DNA of 64,000 nt from Prosapia bicincta (GCA_036971475.1 JBAIZL010000005.1:236469369-236533368), one strand, 5' to 3'. Shown: positions 49,380-63,400, numbered from the stretch's first letter. Made by a program: numbers and translations. Notes: generated by a model not told the origin, from the sequence alone.

Positions 49380-52300
49380 AGACACTTGCGAACGTTCCAT
49401 TTCTAAAGAAGATAAACGTTCCCGCCATCTTGACGATTCGATACTGAAGGAACGTTCCATTTCTAAAGAAGATAAACGTCCTCGCACTCTTGATGGTTCG
49501 ATACTGAAGAAACGTTCCATTTCTAAAGAAGATAAACGTTTCCGCCATCTTGACGATTCGGTACTGAAGAAACGTTCCATTTCTAAAGAAGATAAACGTT
49601 TCCGCCATCGTGACGATTCGGTACTGAAGAAACGTTCCATTTCTAAAGAAGATAAACGTCCTCGCCCTCTTGACGATTCGGTACTGAAGAAACGTTCCAT
49701 TTCTAAAGAAGATAAACGTTTCCGCCATCTTGACGATTCGGTACTGAAGAAACGTTCCATTTCTAAAGAAGATAAACGTTTCCGCCATCGTGACGATTCG
49801 GTACTGAAGAAACGTTCCATTTCTAAAGAAGATAAACGTCCTCGCCCTCTTGACGATTCGATACTGAAGAAACGTTCCATTTCTAAAGAAGATAAACGTT
49901 TCCGCCATCTTGACGATTCGGTACTGAAGAAACGTTCCATTTCTAAAGAAGATAAACGTTTCCGCCATCTTGACGATTCGGTACTGAAGAAACGTTCCAT
50001 TTCTAAAGAAGATAAACGTTTCCGCCATCGTGACGATTCGGTACTGAAGAAACGTTCCATTTCTAAAGAAGATAAACGTTCCCGCCATCTTGACGATTAG
50101 GTACTGAAGAAACGTTCCATTTCTAAAGAAGATAAACGTTTCCGCCATCTTGACGATTCGGTACTGAAGAAACGTTCCATTTCTAAAGAATTTAAACGTT
50201 CCCGCCATCTTGACGATTCGGTACTGAAGAAACGTTCCATTTCTAAAGAAGATAAACGTTTCCGCCATCTTGACGATTCGGTACTGAAGAAACGTTCCAT
50301 TTCTAAAGAAGATAAACGTTTCCGCCATCGTGACGATTCGGTACTGAAGAAACGTTCCATTTCTAAAGAAGATAAACGTTCCCGCCATCTTGACGATTCG
50401 GTACTGAAGAAACGTTCCATTTCTAAAGAAGATAAACGTTTCCGCCATCTTGACGATTCGGTACTGAAACTACGTTCCATTTCTAAAGAAGATAAACGTT
50501 TCCGCCATCGTGACGATTCGGTACTGAAGAAACGTTCCATTTCTAAAGAAGATAAACGTTTCCGCCATCGTGACGATTCGGTACTGAAGAAACGTTCCAT
50601 TTCTAAAGAAGATAAACGTTCCCGCCATCTTGACGATTCGGTACTGAAGAAACGTTCCATTTCTAAAGAAGATAAACGTTCCCGCCATCTTGACGATTCG
50701 GTACTGAAGAAACGTTCCATTTCTAAAGAAGATATACGTTTCCGCCATCTTGACTATTCGGTACTGAAGAAACGTTCCATTTCTAAAGAAGATAAACGTT
50801 CCCGCCATCTTGACGATTCGGTACTGAAGAAACGTTCCATTTCTAAAGAAGATAAACGTTCCCGCTATCTTGACGATTCGGTACTGAAGAAACGTTCTAT
50901 TTCTAAAGAAGATAAACGTTCCCGCCATCTTGACGATTCGGTATTGAAGAAACGTTCCATTTCTAAAGAAGATAAACGTTCCCGCCATCTTGACGATTCG
51001 GTACTGAAGAAACGTTCCATTTCTAAAGAAGATAAACGTTCCCGCCATCTTGACGATTCGGTACTGAAGAAACGTTCCCTTTCTAAAGAAGATAAACGTT
51101 CCCGCCATCTTGACGATTCGGTACTGAAGGAACGTTCCATTTCTAAAGAAGATAAACGTTCCCGCCATCTTGACGATTCGGTACTGAAGAAACGTTCCAT
51201 TTCTAAAGAAGATAAACGTTCCCGCCCTCTTGACGATTCGGTACTGAAGAAACGTTCCATTTCTAAAGAAGATAAACGTTCCCGCCATCTTGACGATTCG
51301 GTACTGAAGAAACGTTCCATTTCTAAAGAAGATAAACGTTCCCGCCATCTTGACGATTCGGTACTGAAGGAACGTTCCATTTCTAAAGAAGATAAACGTT
51401 CCCGCCATCTTGACGATTCGGTACTGAAACTACGTTCCATTTCTAAAGAAGATAAACGTTTCCGCCATCGTGACGATTCGGTACTGAAGAAACGTTCCAT
51501 TTCTAAAGAAGATAAACGTTTCCGCCATCGTGACGATTCGGTACTGAAGAAACGTTCCATTTCTAAAGAAGATAAACGTTCCCGCCATCTTGACGATTCG
51601 GTACTGAAGAAACGTTCCATTTCTAAAGAAGATAAACGTTCCCGCCATCTTGACGATTCGGTACTGAAGAAACGTTCCATTTCTAAAGAAGATATACGTT
51701 TCCGCCATCTTGACTATTCGGTACTGAAGAAACGTTCCATTTCTAAAGAAGATAAACGTTCCCGCCATCTTGACGATTCGGTACTGAAGAAACGTTCCAT
51801 TTCTAAAGAAGATAAACGTTCCCGCTATCTTGACGATTCGGTACTGAAGAAACGTTCTATTTCTAAAGAAGATAAACGTTCCCGCCATCTTGACGATTCG
51901 GTATTGAAGAAACGTTCCATTTCTAAAGAAGATAAACGTTCCCGCCATCTTGACGATTCGGTACTGAAGAAACGTTCCATTTCTAAAGAAGATAAACGTT
52001 CCCGCCATCTTGACGATTCGGTACTGAAGAAACGTTCCCTTTCTAAAGAAGATAAACGTTCCCGCCATCTTGACGATTCGGTACTGAAGAAACGTTCCAT
52101 TTCTAAAGAAGATAAACGTTCCCGCCATCTTGACGATTCGGTACTGAAGAAACGTTCCATTTCTAAAGAAGATAAACGTTCCCGCCATCTTGACGATTCG
52201 GTACTGAAGAAACGTTCCATTTCTAAAGAAGATAAACGTTCCCGCCATCTTGACGATTCGGTACTGAAGGAACGTTCCATTTCTAAAGAAGATAAACGTT

Positions 52301-52636
52301 CCCGCCATCTTGACGATTCGGTACTGAAGAAACGTTCCATTTCTAAAGAAGATAAACGTTCCCGCCCTCTTGACGATTCGGTACTGAAGAAACGTTCCAT
52401 TTCTAAAGAAGATAAACGTTCCCGCCATCTTGACGATTCGGTACTGAAGAAACGTTCCATTTCTAAAGAAGATAAACGTTCCCGCCATCTTGACGATTCG
52501 GTACTGAAGGAACGTTCCATTTCTAAAGAAGATAAACGTTCCCGCCATCTTGACGATTCGGTACTGAAGAAACGTTCCATTTCTAAAAAAGATAAACGTT
52601 CCCGCCATCTTGACGATTCGGTAGTGAAGAAATGAT
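49380..52636. repeat. 60-bp minisatellite array with YY1-type motif in most units
   Basis: About 54 units of exactly 60 bp: AACGTTCCATTTCTAAAGAA, GATAAACGTTCCCGCCATCT, TGACGATTCGGTACTGAAGA. Most units include CCGCCATCTTGA, which is the complement of the YY1 consensus core AAGATGGCGG. Variants are TTTCC/CATCG and CCTCGCCCTC units that alternate in threes at 49500-49860. The block 50461-51120 recurs 960 bp later almost base for base. In the plus frame (20 residues per unit) the variants change residues (S/F, L/R, S/P, H/P) and one unit carries a stop, so there is no sign of coding constraint. Confidence 0.96.
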
Positions 52637-53689
52637 CCATTTCTAAGGCCTCAACAAGTAATATTAACAAATGCCCCGATCCCCGTAAGCTCGCTCAGTA
52701 TTGGCATATTTAGGTTATGAATGTTTAATGAAACTTTAGGAGCATTTTAAATATTATTATTATTAAAAAATATCTTTATAAAAGAGCCCAATTAAAATAA
52801 TATGTTGACCACATATTATTTCAGTCAACATTGTTGACTATACTTTTTTTCATCAGTGTTCCTTCTTGGGAATGAATAATCCATTCCTTTTGGAATAAAA
52901 TTCTCATTACTCGTATAAAGCTGTAAAAACATTTGTAGACTATATATTTTTTTCTTTTTAAATGATCCCTTCTCCCTTTTAAAATTACATCGGCATAAGT
53001 GTAAAATGTTTTGTTTACATGCAAAAATTAGCAATTTTAAAATTTATCAAGTTTAATCATTTACAATGTTATGGGTATAAAAATGTAAAAACTAACCATG
53101 CTTACTCGAGTTTTTTTAAATCTATGTAGATTGAAATAAAATTCTCTCCATATTTTTATTATAAGGCTCTACAATGTGATAATATCTTGTAAATATTACA
53201 ACAATCATTCGATGTTGAACTGATATTTACCTTTATTTTGTAAATTCTTCCAAATTCAGTTACTAATGTTTTTGTCAGAACATAGGCAATAATTTAATTA
53301 TTGTAAATTCAATAGTCCGATCCGATCCATAACTTTGTAGCCTCTCTGTATAGGGTACGCAAATTCAATAGCCAGTCTCGCCAATATCTCTCAATACCAA
53401 TACTCCACTCGTAATCTATTAATACCGAATGCGTATGCCATAAACGAAACAGTCGTGTGTTGTTAATACATGAAACCATTTTACCGATGAAATACAAATT
53501 TTAGAAACATATACTACAATAACATAACAATTCTGTATGTAATACTTCAAAACCTCTCTAGAACAATGTATTTAAAAAAATTCACAGAAATCGAGGCTTC
53601 AATAACAACTAATTTCATCCCTAATTTACCTAGTTTAGGTATATGTCGGTCTTCAATTTTGTAAAAATAAATAACCAATGAAATATAGA
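52637..53689. other. Intergenic, nothing recognised
   Basis: AT-rich single-copy-looking DNA with a small TCAACATTGTTGA dyad near 52833. No gene recognised. Confidence 0.45.
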
Positions 53690-54515
53690 AGACTAGAATG
53701 GGTATTTATTTCTCGTTCCCACGTAATCGATTTTAACCAATAAAATTATTCCAGGCGATCAAGAAAGTTATCAGGAATATTAAGAAATTATAAAATCATC
53801 CGCTTACGACCCAAAAATTAATAAAAGTTTGGAACATAGTCTTCCTCCCCCCTCCACGGCACACGTATAACGTTACTAATACACACGTTTTCGCTTTATT
53901 ATTATTTTTGTTTGACATAGTAACTCGAAAAATGGTTCGAGATATAACTAAACAGTAGTTGACTACTAAAAATTTACAATTTTTGAAAAAAATCAATTTC
54001 GGCAAAACACTATTAGCCTAACGTTTCACTTGGCACACAAACTTTATAGAATTATAACACTCGCACACACATCTTACTTTTCTGCGACATTAAGTCGTAA
54101 AGTTGCTCAAAAGGACGAGATAAACACTATTCCACGCGCAAAACAGAAAATATTGCATTGAACGTTTACACACCTTTTATTTCTAACTCTGGCCTAAAAA
54201 CGATAGAACTTATGGTGAAATGGAGGTGTTAAAGTTGAATTCTTTCAAATTTTGTATTTTTTTTAAAGTCAACAGCAAGTTTAATTACATTTCGAGGCTT
54301 CCATGAACATGTCTAAATAACTCCCAAATGTAAATAAGTAGCCAATTTGCCAATTACTACGTCAAAAAAATAAAACCCAAACGTTGAATTTGTAACGTTT
54401 TACGTATGCCGTGGAAGGGGGGGAACTGCTCAAAAATTTCAACTTTTTAACTTCTGCATCGCCCAGTAAATTCAATTACGTGGGAACGGAAAATAAATAT
54501 TCTAGAATGAAATAG
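53690..54515. repeat. Large imperfect inverted repeat, possible foldback or DNA transposon
   Basis: TCGTTCCCACGTAAT at 53713 faces ATTACGTGGGAACG at 54474. Further inward, CCCCCCTCCACGGCACACGT at about 53848 faces ACGTATGCCGTGGAAGGGGG at about 54401, followed by complementary AACGTTAC words. The arms are of unequal length and diverged. No transposase frame or target duplication was found. Confidence 0.5.
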
Positions 54516-56624
54516 GGCGTAGTTCACAACAAATTAGGAAAATATGTGAAATGAAAAAATGACACCGAAACCGACACTTTCGGAAACAAGTTGCGACCCA
54601 CGAACAGATGTTCTAATAGCGTGCCAAAACTAACGATTCCTGGAAAGGTCACAACTTAGTTTCTGCACAGCTTAACCTGTAAATTTCCTACAGCCAGCAT
54701 CAAATATGAATTGGTATGGAAATAAACGCTTTTAAAATAACTGTTTTTAATTCATCTGTAGGATTAATTAGAAAATAGTCTTCCCAAAATTTAATTTTTA
54801 GGATTAATTAGAAAATAAACTTTCCAATATTTATTTTGTATAATTTATTAGAAAACAATCTTTCCGAAATTTAGTTTGTAAAAAATCGATTATACGTGGA
54901 ATAATTACCTAAATTAGTTATGACAGAGATCAGACTACCTGTCTTTTTAATACAGAATTAAGACTAACTTCTCTATTTCAAATTGTATTCTAGTTTTAAA
55001 ATCGATCTTTTCACTAATTATATTGTTTAACATTAAAATTAAAAAGTAAATCTCCTAAAATAGGTATCTTTAAGTAGAATTTAGTTGAGACGTTTTCAAG
55101 AAGTTCTCAAAATTGATCTTTTTTTACACTAAAACATTTAGAAAACATTTTAAAGATTTTTACTGGATAATGAGATATTTGTAAAACAATCTCGATCCAT
55201 CAAAGTAGTCCCACACACTTTATAATAGAGATTACAAGTAAACCCAATACGCCTAAAATTACTAAATGATTACATATTTGAAGCTAATGCAAATCAATTG
55301 TGAAAGTAACGATATTAAATTAAAACTAATCTAAATAATATTAAATCGAACTTAAAATCGTAATTGTTTTACTTACCAACTACAAGTTCGTAAGTTTACA
55401 AATTTACTAATAAAAGCACATAATATTTTATTAGGTTAAAAGTAACTCATTGTTACTGTAACTTCGCACAAGTTTATGTAACAAAATTTTCACATTATTT
55501 TGTCACTAAATACACCACAGTACATAGGCACACACTTTCATAACTTTATAAATTATTTACGTGAATAATACCTTAAGAACACGAAACACACACTATACGA
55601 TCCGAATTCACAGCACGACTGCCGAAAGTTGATCAACCAGTGCGGCAGTCAGCTGTTCGTACAAAGCTGCTATCTAGCGTCAGCTCGTTGCACTTGCCGC
55701 TCTCTCATTGTTGTGGTTCTTCCAGTCATACTTAGTGTAAACGATACACAGCTCTCCTTTCTATTCTATTATACGTCTTTTGTTTCATTAATTACTAATG
55801 CTATGCTCTAAAATACCTACATCATTAATTATTTATTACAACTCCATAAAGGCCTGAAAAGAAGTCGTTGTTAGTTTAATTAACTTGTAATGTGATGTTA
55901 TTGTTCTATTTATTTTTAAATTAGATTTATTAACATTTTCTGATTGTATGTAGCAGTTCATGGTTATAGGAATGGATAGAGATTGTGTTTTTGTGCATTT
56001 AAGGTTAGAGTCAAACTTACGGGTTTGCAAGTCAGTGATCTATAGAGGTATTAATAGAGCAGTAAAATATAGTATCTGGATATTGTTATGAAACTTCTAG
56101 ACGTCATCATGATTTTAATAATATTATAATTTCTTCGGTTCATCAAACAACTATATTTTCCATTGGCGAGCACACATGTTCGACATCTTTACGAACATAC
56201 TCTCATTTCATCCCCTTTTCACCCGAACTCATTTTACATTCTCCAATAATATTTTCCAGTTTCTTCTTGAATAAACAGTTTCCCTATATATGTCTTTCTC
56301 CTTCGACTCCTATTAGCCCTTTATAAGTTTTTATTGCATCCGTAACGTAGCGATTCTGTGTTAAAGGGATACAAGTCAAGTCACACCTAACGAAAATATG
56401 GAGAAAGCCATATTTAAATATATTCCAATTTTTATAAAATTCTCAATAAACAAATACTACAACTAACATTGTCTAGTGCGATGTTAATTTAAGAATTAAA
56501 ACAAAAAACTAGCAAGGAAAAGCAAAAGTTTAGAAGTAAACATTAAATGGTTATTTTCTTTAAAAAAATATCAACTAATGCATTTATAGGACGGCATTGA
56601 TAGATTGTTAAATTCGTCACTATC
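54516..56624. other. Intergenic with a 40-bp triplicate
   Basis: GGATTAATTAGAAAA starts at 54761 and 54801, and a diverged copy starts at 54841: three 40-bp repeats. A slightly GC-richer block at 55580-55720 ends in a short 60-codon frame. No gene recognised. Confidence 0.45.
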
Positions 56625-56632
56625 CAGTAGAG

Positions 56633-57480
56633 CAGGGGTTCTCAACCTTTTAGGCTCTGAGCCCCCCTTCACACTTTGGTGTGAGGTCACGCCTCCCTTC
56701 ACGGATTAAGTTAATTTAGACTTATATATGATAAATTTACTTACATTATGTTTAAGTAGTAACCAGAAAAATGTTCGCTACTTTTGTAGTGCTAGTGTGA
56801 GGGCTGGAACTGTTTCTCGTTAACTATTTTTTGTATGTTTGGAAGAAATTTTGACAAAGAACACCGCAGGTCACTTTCCACATCTATTCTGGCTCGATAT
56901 TTAGATTTGATATTTGCCAGGGCTGAAAATACTGTCTCGTATAGATAAGTTGATGAAAATTGTACAAGCAACTTGATTGCCTCCATTGGTACTTCTGGGT
57001 AAACAGGAAGATATAGTAGCCAGAAATCTTCGAGATCCATGTTTGGGAAATCCAATTTAGCTTTGGAATCAAATTACAAGTCAATTGTTTGTTCTTGAAT
57101 GTGATCAGGAGGTATATCAATGTTGATTTGAAAGGGGTCTCTTGTTAACTTGAATTCCCAGTTTTCCGAGCTTATATCTGGGAAATAGGCTCCGATTTTG
57201 TTCTTCAGAGACAACAAATGCTCAGATATTAGGTCCTTCATTTCATTTACTAGGTCTTTTGGAAGACTTTGGGTATCATCGACGAGATTTTGGAAAGGAA
57301 GAAAAGTTCGTTGAGTAAAGAAATAGAGCTTTATAGCTCTATTAAGCTATAAAAAAATTTCAATGATTGTGTGCTTGTGTCCAACATCAAATTCAATTTT
57401 TTTAAAAATTTGTTGACGCCTCCCCTGGAATTCTTCTACGCCTACCCAGGGGGGCGCGCCCCCCAGGTTGAGAACCGCTG
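56633..57480. mobile_element. hAT deletion derivative with 8-bp target duplication
   Basis: The left end is CAGGGGTTCTCAACCTTTT. The complement of the right end is CAGCGGTTCTCAACCTGGGG. The element is flanked by the identical octamer CAGTAGAG at 56625-56632 and 57481-57488. CAGNGGTTCTCAAC ends with 8-bp duplications are diagnostic of one group of hAT transposons. At 848 bp it keeps only the end of the transposase. It sits exactly at the start of the 42-bp array. Confidence 0.93.
56792..57337 (-). pseudogene. hAT transposase C-terminal region (ZBED/SCAND3-like), truncated
   Basis: One minus-strand frame runs about 180 codons and is broken only by a TAA at 57074-57076. It includes L-P-F-Q-N-L-V and an L-L-S-L-K-N-K-I-G-A-Y-F-P segment. 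The dimerisation-domain pattern follows: D-F-W near its middle, L-L-V-Q-F-S-S-T-Y-L-Y-E, F-S-A-L-A-N-I-K-S-K-Y-R. It ends in D-L-R-C-S-L-S. This matches the C-terminal end of hAT transposases of the ZBED5/SCAND3-like group. The N-terminal BED finger and catalytic Asp residues are missing, so it is inactive. Confidence 0.85.
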
Positions 57481-57484
57481 CAGT

Positions 57485-60400
57485 AGAGTATCTCTCTCAT
57501 ACTGCGCAGACATAATCACCTCCATTAGAGTGATTCTCTAATATGGCTCAGAAATCAACACCTTCGTTAGAGAGAAAATTCTCCCATATGGCGCAGATAA
57601 ATACACTTCCGTTAGAGTGATTCTCTCATACACCACAGATATAAACACCTCCGTTAGAGTGATTCTGTCATACGGCTCAGAGATAAACATCTACGTTAAA
57701 AGTGATTCTGTCATACGGCTCAGAAATAAACACCTTCCTTAGAGTGATTTACTCATACAAGTTACATATAAACCTCTCCATTAAAGTGATTCTCTCATAT
57801 GGCACAGATATAAACAGCTCCGTTAGAGTGATTCTGTCATACGGCACAGATATGAACCCCCCCCTTTAGAGTGATTCTCATACAGCACAGATATAAACAT
57901 CTAGGTCAGACTGATTTTGTCATGCGGCACAGATAGAAACGTCTCCGTTAGAGTGATTCTGTCATACGGCTCAGATATGAACCACCCCTTTTAGAATGAG
58001 TCTCTTACAGCACATATGTAAACATCTCCAATAGACTGATTCTGTCATGCGGCACAGATATAAACATCTCCGTTAAAGTGATTCTGTCATACGGCACAGA
58101 TATGAACCCCCCCCCCCCCTTTAGAGTGATTCTCATACAGCACAGATATAAACATCTTCATTAGACTGATTCTGCCATGCGGCACAGATATAAACACCTC
58201 CGTTAGAGTGATTCTGTCATGCGGCACAGATATGAACCCCCCCCCTTTAGAGTGATTCTCATACAGCACAGATATAAACATCTTCATTAGACTGGTTCTG
58301 CCATGCGGCACAGATATAAACACCTCCGTTAGAGTGATTCTGTCATGCGGCACAGATATGAACCCCCCCCCCTTTAGAGTGATTCTCATACAGCACAGAT
58401 ATAAACATCTTCATTAGACTGATTCTGCCATGCGGCACAGATATAAACACCTCCGTTAGAGTGATTCTGTCATGCGGCACAGATATAAAGACCTCCGTTA
58501 GAGTGATTCTGCCATACGGCACAGATATAAAGACCTCCGTTAGAGTGATTCTGTCATGCGGCACAGATATAAACACCTCCGTTAGAGTGATTCTGCCATA
58601 CGGCACAGATATAAAGACCTCCGTTAGAGTGATTCTGTCATGCGGCACAGATATAAACACCTCCGTTAGAGTGATTCTGCCATACGGCACAGATATAAAG
58701 ACCTCCGTTAGAGTGATTCTGCCATACGGCACAGATATAAACACCTCCGTTAGAGTGATTCTGCCATACGGCACAGATATAAAGACCTCCGTTAGAGTGA
58801 TTCTGTCATGCGGTACAGATATGAACCCCCCCCCCTTTAGAGTGATTCTCATACAGCACAGTTATAAACATCTTCATTAGACTGATTCTGCCATGCGGCA
58901 CAGATATAAACACCTCCGTTAGAGTGATTCTGCCATGCGGCACAGATATAAACTCCTCCGTTAGAGTAGTTTTGTCATGCGGCACAGATAGAAACTTCTC
59001 CGTTAGAGTGATTCTGTCATACGGCTCAGATATGAACCACCCCCTTTAGAATGAGTCTCTTACAGCACATATGTAAACATCTCCAATAGACTGATTCTGT
59101 CATGCGGCACAGATATAAATATCTCCGTTAAAGTGATTCTGTCATACGGCACAGATATGAACCCCCCCCTTTAGAGTGATTCTCATACAGCACAGATATA
59201 AACATCTTCATTAGACTGATTCTGCCATGCGGCACAGATATAAACACCTCCGTTAGAGTGATTCTGTCATGCGGCAAGGATATAAAGACCTCCGTTAGAG
59301 TGATTCTGCCATACGGCACAGATATAAAGACCTCCGTTGGAGTGATTCTGTCATGCGGCACAGATATAAAGACCTCCGTTAGAGTGATTCTGTCATGCGG
59401 CACAGATATAAACACCTCCGTTAGAGTGATTCTGCCATACGGCACAGATATAAAGACCTCCGTTAGAGTGATTCTGCCATACGGCACAGATATAAACACC
59501 TCCGTTAGAGTGATTCTGCCATACGGCACAGATATAAAGACCTCCGTTAGAGTGATTCTGTCATGCGGCACAGATATGACCCCCCCCCCCTTTAGAGTGA
59601 TTCTCATACAGCACAGCTATAAACATCTTCATTAGACTGATTCTGCCATGCGGCACAGATATAAACACCTCCGTTAGAGTGATTCTGCCATGCGGCACAG
59701 ATATAAACACCTCCGTTAGACTGATTCTGTCATGCGGCACAGATGTAAACACCTTCGTTAGATTGATTCACTCATCTAGCTCAGATATAAACACCTCCGT
59801 TAGACTGAATCTCTCATACGGCACAGATATGACCCCTTCCTTTAAAGAGATTCTCATACAGCACAGATATAAACACCTCCGTTAGACTGATTCTGTCATG
59901 CGACACAGATATAAACACCTCCGTTAGACTGATTCTGTCATGCGTCACAGATATAAACACCTCCGCTAGACTGATTCTATATGCGGCACAGATATAAACA
60001 CCTCCGTTAGACTGATTCTTTCATGAGGCACAGATATAAACACCTCCGTTAGACTGATTCTGTCATGCGGCACAGGTATAAATACCTCCGTTACAGTGAT
60101 TCTTTCGTACGGCACAGATATAAACATCTCCGTTAGACTGATTCTGTCATGCGACACAGATATAAACAACTCCGTTAGGCTGATTCTGTCACGCGGCACA
60201 GATATAAACACCTCCGTTACAGTGATTCTATATGCGGCACAGATATAAACACCTCCGTTAGACTGATTCTGTCATGCGGCACAGATATAACACCCCCGTT
60301 ATACTGATTCTGTCATGCGGCACAGATATAATCACCTGCGTTAGACTGATTCTGTCATGCGGCACAGATATAAACACATCCGTTAGACTGATTCTGTCAT

Positions 60401-63400
60401 GCGGCACAGATATAAACACCTCCGTTAGACTGATTCTTTCATACGGCACAGATATAAACACCTCCGTTAGACTGATTCTGTCATGCGGCTCAGACATAAA
60501 CACCTCCGTTACAGTGATTTTTTCATACGGAACAGATATAAACACCTCCGTTAGAGTGATTCTCTCATACGGCACAGATATAAACACCTTCGTTAGAGTG
60601 ATTCTCTCATACGGCACAGATATAAACACCATCGTTAGAGTGATTCTTTCATACGGCACAGATATAAACACCTCCGTTAGAGTGATTCTGTCATACGGCA
60701 CAGATGTAAACACCTCCGTTAGGTTCATACACTCATACGGCACAGATATAAACATCTACGTTGGAGTGATTTTTACATACAGCACAGATATATATACACC
60801 TTCGTTGAAGTGATTCTCTCATACGGCACAGATATAAACATCATTAGAGTGATTCTCTATTACGGCACAGATATTAAACACCTTCGTTGGAATGATTCTC
60901 TCACGCGGCACTAATTTAAACACGTACGTTAGAGTGTAACGCAGATGTACACACAGACTTAAACACCTGACGTTAGAGTGATTCTATCATACGGCACAGA
61001 TATAAACACCTACGTTAGAGTGATTCTGTCATACGGCACAGATATAAACACCTGACGTTAGAGTGATTCTATCATACGGCACAGATATAAACACCTACGT
61101 TAGAGTGATTCTATCATACGGCACAGATATAAACACCTGACGTTAGAGTGATTCTGTCATACGGCACAGATATAAACACCTACGTTAGAGTGATTCTGTC
61201 ATACGGCACAGATATAAACACCTGACGATAGAGTGATTCTATCATACGGCACAGATATAAACACCTACGTTAGAGTGATTCTATCATACGGCAAAGATAT
61301 AAACACCTGACGTTAGAGTGATTCTATCATGCGGCACAGATATAAACACCTACGTTAGAGTGATTCTATCATACGGCTCAGAAATGAATACCTTCGTTAG
61401 AGTTATTTTCTCATACGGCAATGATATAAACACCTACGTTAGAGTGATTCTGCCATACGGCACAGATATAAACACCTGACGTTAGAGTGATTCTATCATA
61501 CGGCACAGATATAAACACCTACGTTAGAGTGATTCTATCATACGGCACAGATATAAACACCTGACGTTAGAGTGATTCTATCATACGGCACAGATATAAA
61601 CACCTACGTTAGAGTGATTCTATCATACGGCTCAGAAATGAATACCTTCGTTAGAGTGATTTTCTCATACGGCACAGATATAAACACCAACGTTGGAGTG
61701 ATTTTCTCATACGGCAATGATATAAACACCTACGTTGGAGTGATTTTCTCATACGGTAATGATATAAACACCTTCGTTAGAGTGATTTTCTCATACGGCA
61801 ATGATATAAACACCTACGTTAGAGTGAATCTATCATACGGCTCAGAAATGAATACCTTCGTTAGAGTGATTTACTCATACGGCAATGATATAAACACCTA
61901 CGTTGGAGTGATTTTCTCATACGGCAATGATATAAACACCTTCGTTAGAGTGATTTTCTCATACGGCAATGATATAAACACCTACGTTAGAGTGATTCTA
62001 TCATACGGCTCAGAAATTAATACCTTCGTTAGAGTGATTTTCTCATACGGCAATGATATAAACACCTACGTTGGAGTGATTTTCTCATACGGCAATGATA
62101 TAAACACCTTCGTTAGAGTGATTTTCTCGTACGGCACAGATATAAACACCTACGTTAGAGGGATTCTATCATACGGCTCAGAAATGAATACCTTCGTTAG
62201 AGTGATTTTCTCATACGGCACAGATATAAACACCTACGTTGGAGTGATTTTCTCATACGGCAATGATATAAACACCTACGTTAGAGTGATTCTATAATAC
62301 GGCTCAGAAATGAATACCTTCGTTAGAGTGATTTTCTCATACGGCACAGATATAAACACCTACGTTGGAGTGATTTTCTCATACGGCAATGATATAAACA
62401 CCTACATTAGAGTGATTCTGCCATACGGCACAGATATAAACACCTGACGTTAGAGTGATTCTATCATACGGCACAGATATAAACACCTACGTTAGAGTGA
62501 TTCTATCATACGGCACAGATATAAACACCTGACGTTAGAGTGATTCTATCATACGGCACAGATATAAATACCTACGTTAGAGTGATTCTATCATACGGCT
62601 CAGAAATGAATACCTTCGTTAGAGTGATTTTCTCATACGGCACAGATATAAACACCAACGTTGGAGTGATTTTCTCATACGGCAATGATATAAACACCTA
62701 CGTTGGAGTGATTTTCTCATACGGTAATGATATAAACACCTTCGTTAGAGTGATTTTCTCATACGGCAATGATATAAACACCTACGTTAGAGTGAATCTA
62801 TCATACGGCTCAGAAATGAATACCTTCGTTAGAGTGATTTACTCACACGGCAATGATATAAACACCTACGTTGGAGTGATTTTCTCATACGGCAATGATA
62901 TAAACACCTTCGTTAGAGTGATTTTCTCATACGGCAATGATATAAACACCTACGTTAGAGTGATTCTATCATACGGCTCAGAAATTAATACCTTCGTTAG
63001 AGTGATTTTCTCATACGGCAATGATATAAACACCTACGTTGGAGTGATTTTCTCATACGGCAATGATATAAACACCTTCGTTAGAGTGATTTTCTCGTAC
63101 GGCACAGATATAAACACCTACGTTAGAGTGATTCTGTCATACGGCTCAGAAATGAAAACCTTCGTTAGAGTGATTTTCTCATACGGCAATGATATAAACA
63201 CCTACGTTGGAGTGATTTTCTCATACGGCAATGATATAAACACCTACGTTGGAGTGATTTTCTCATACGGCAATGATATAAACACCTTCGTTAGAGTGAT
63301 TTTCTCATACGGCAATGATATAAACACCTACGTTGGAGTGATAATTTCATACAGCATAGATATTAAACACCTTCGTTGGAATGATTTTCTCATACGGCAA

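Noticed and set aside
49380..52636. CRISPR-like array with constant repeats
   Set aside because: The 60-bp units are tandem copies without unique spacers, and the context is a eukaryotic genome.
49380..52636. CENP-B box in the 60-bp unit (TTCGGTACTGAAGAAACG)
   Set aside because: It matches only the ends loosely and lacks the essential core spacing and CGGG.
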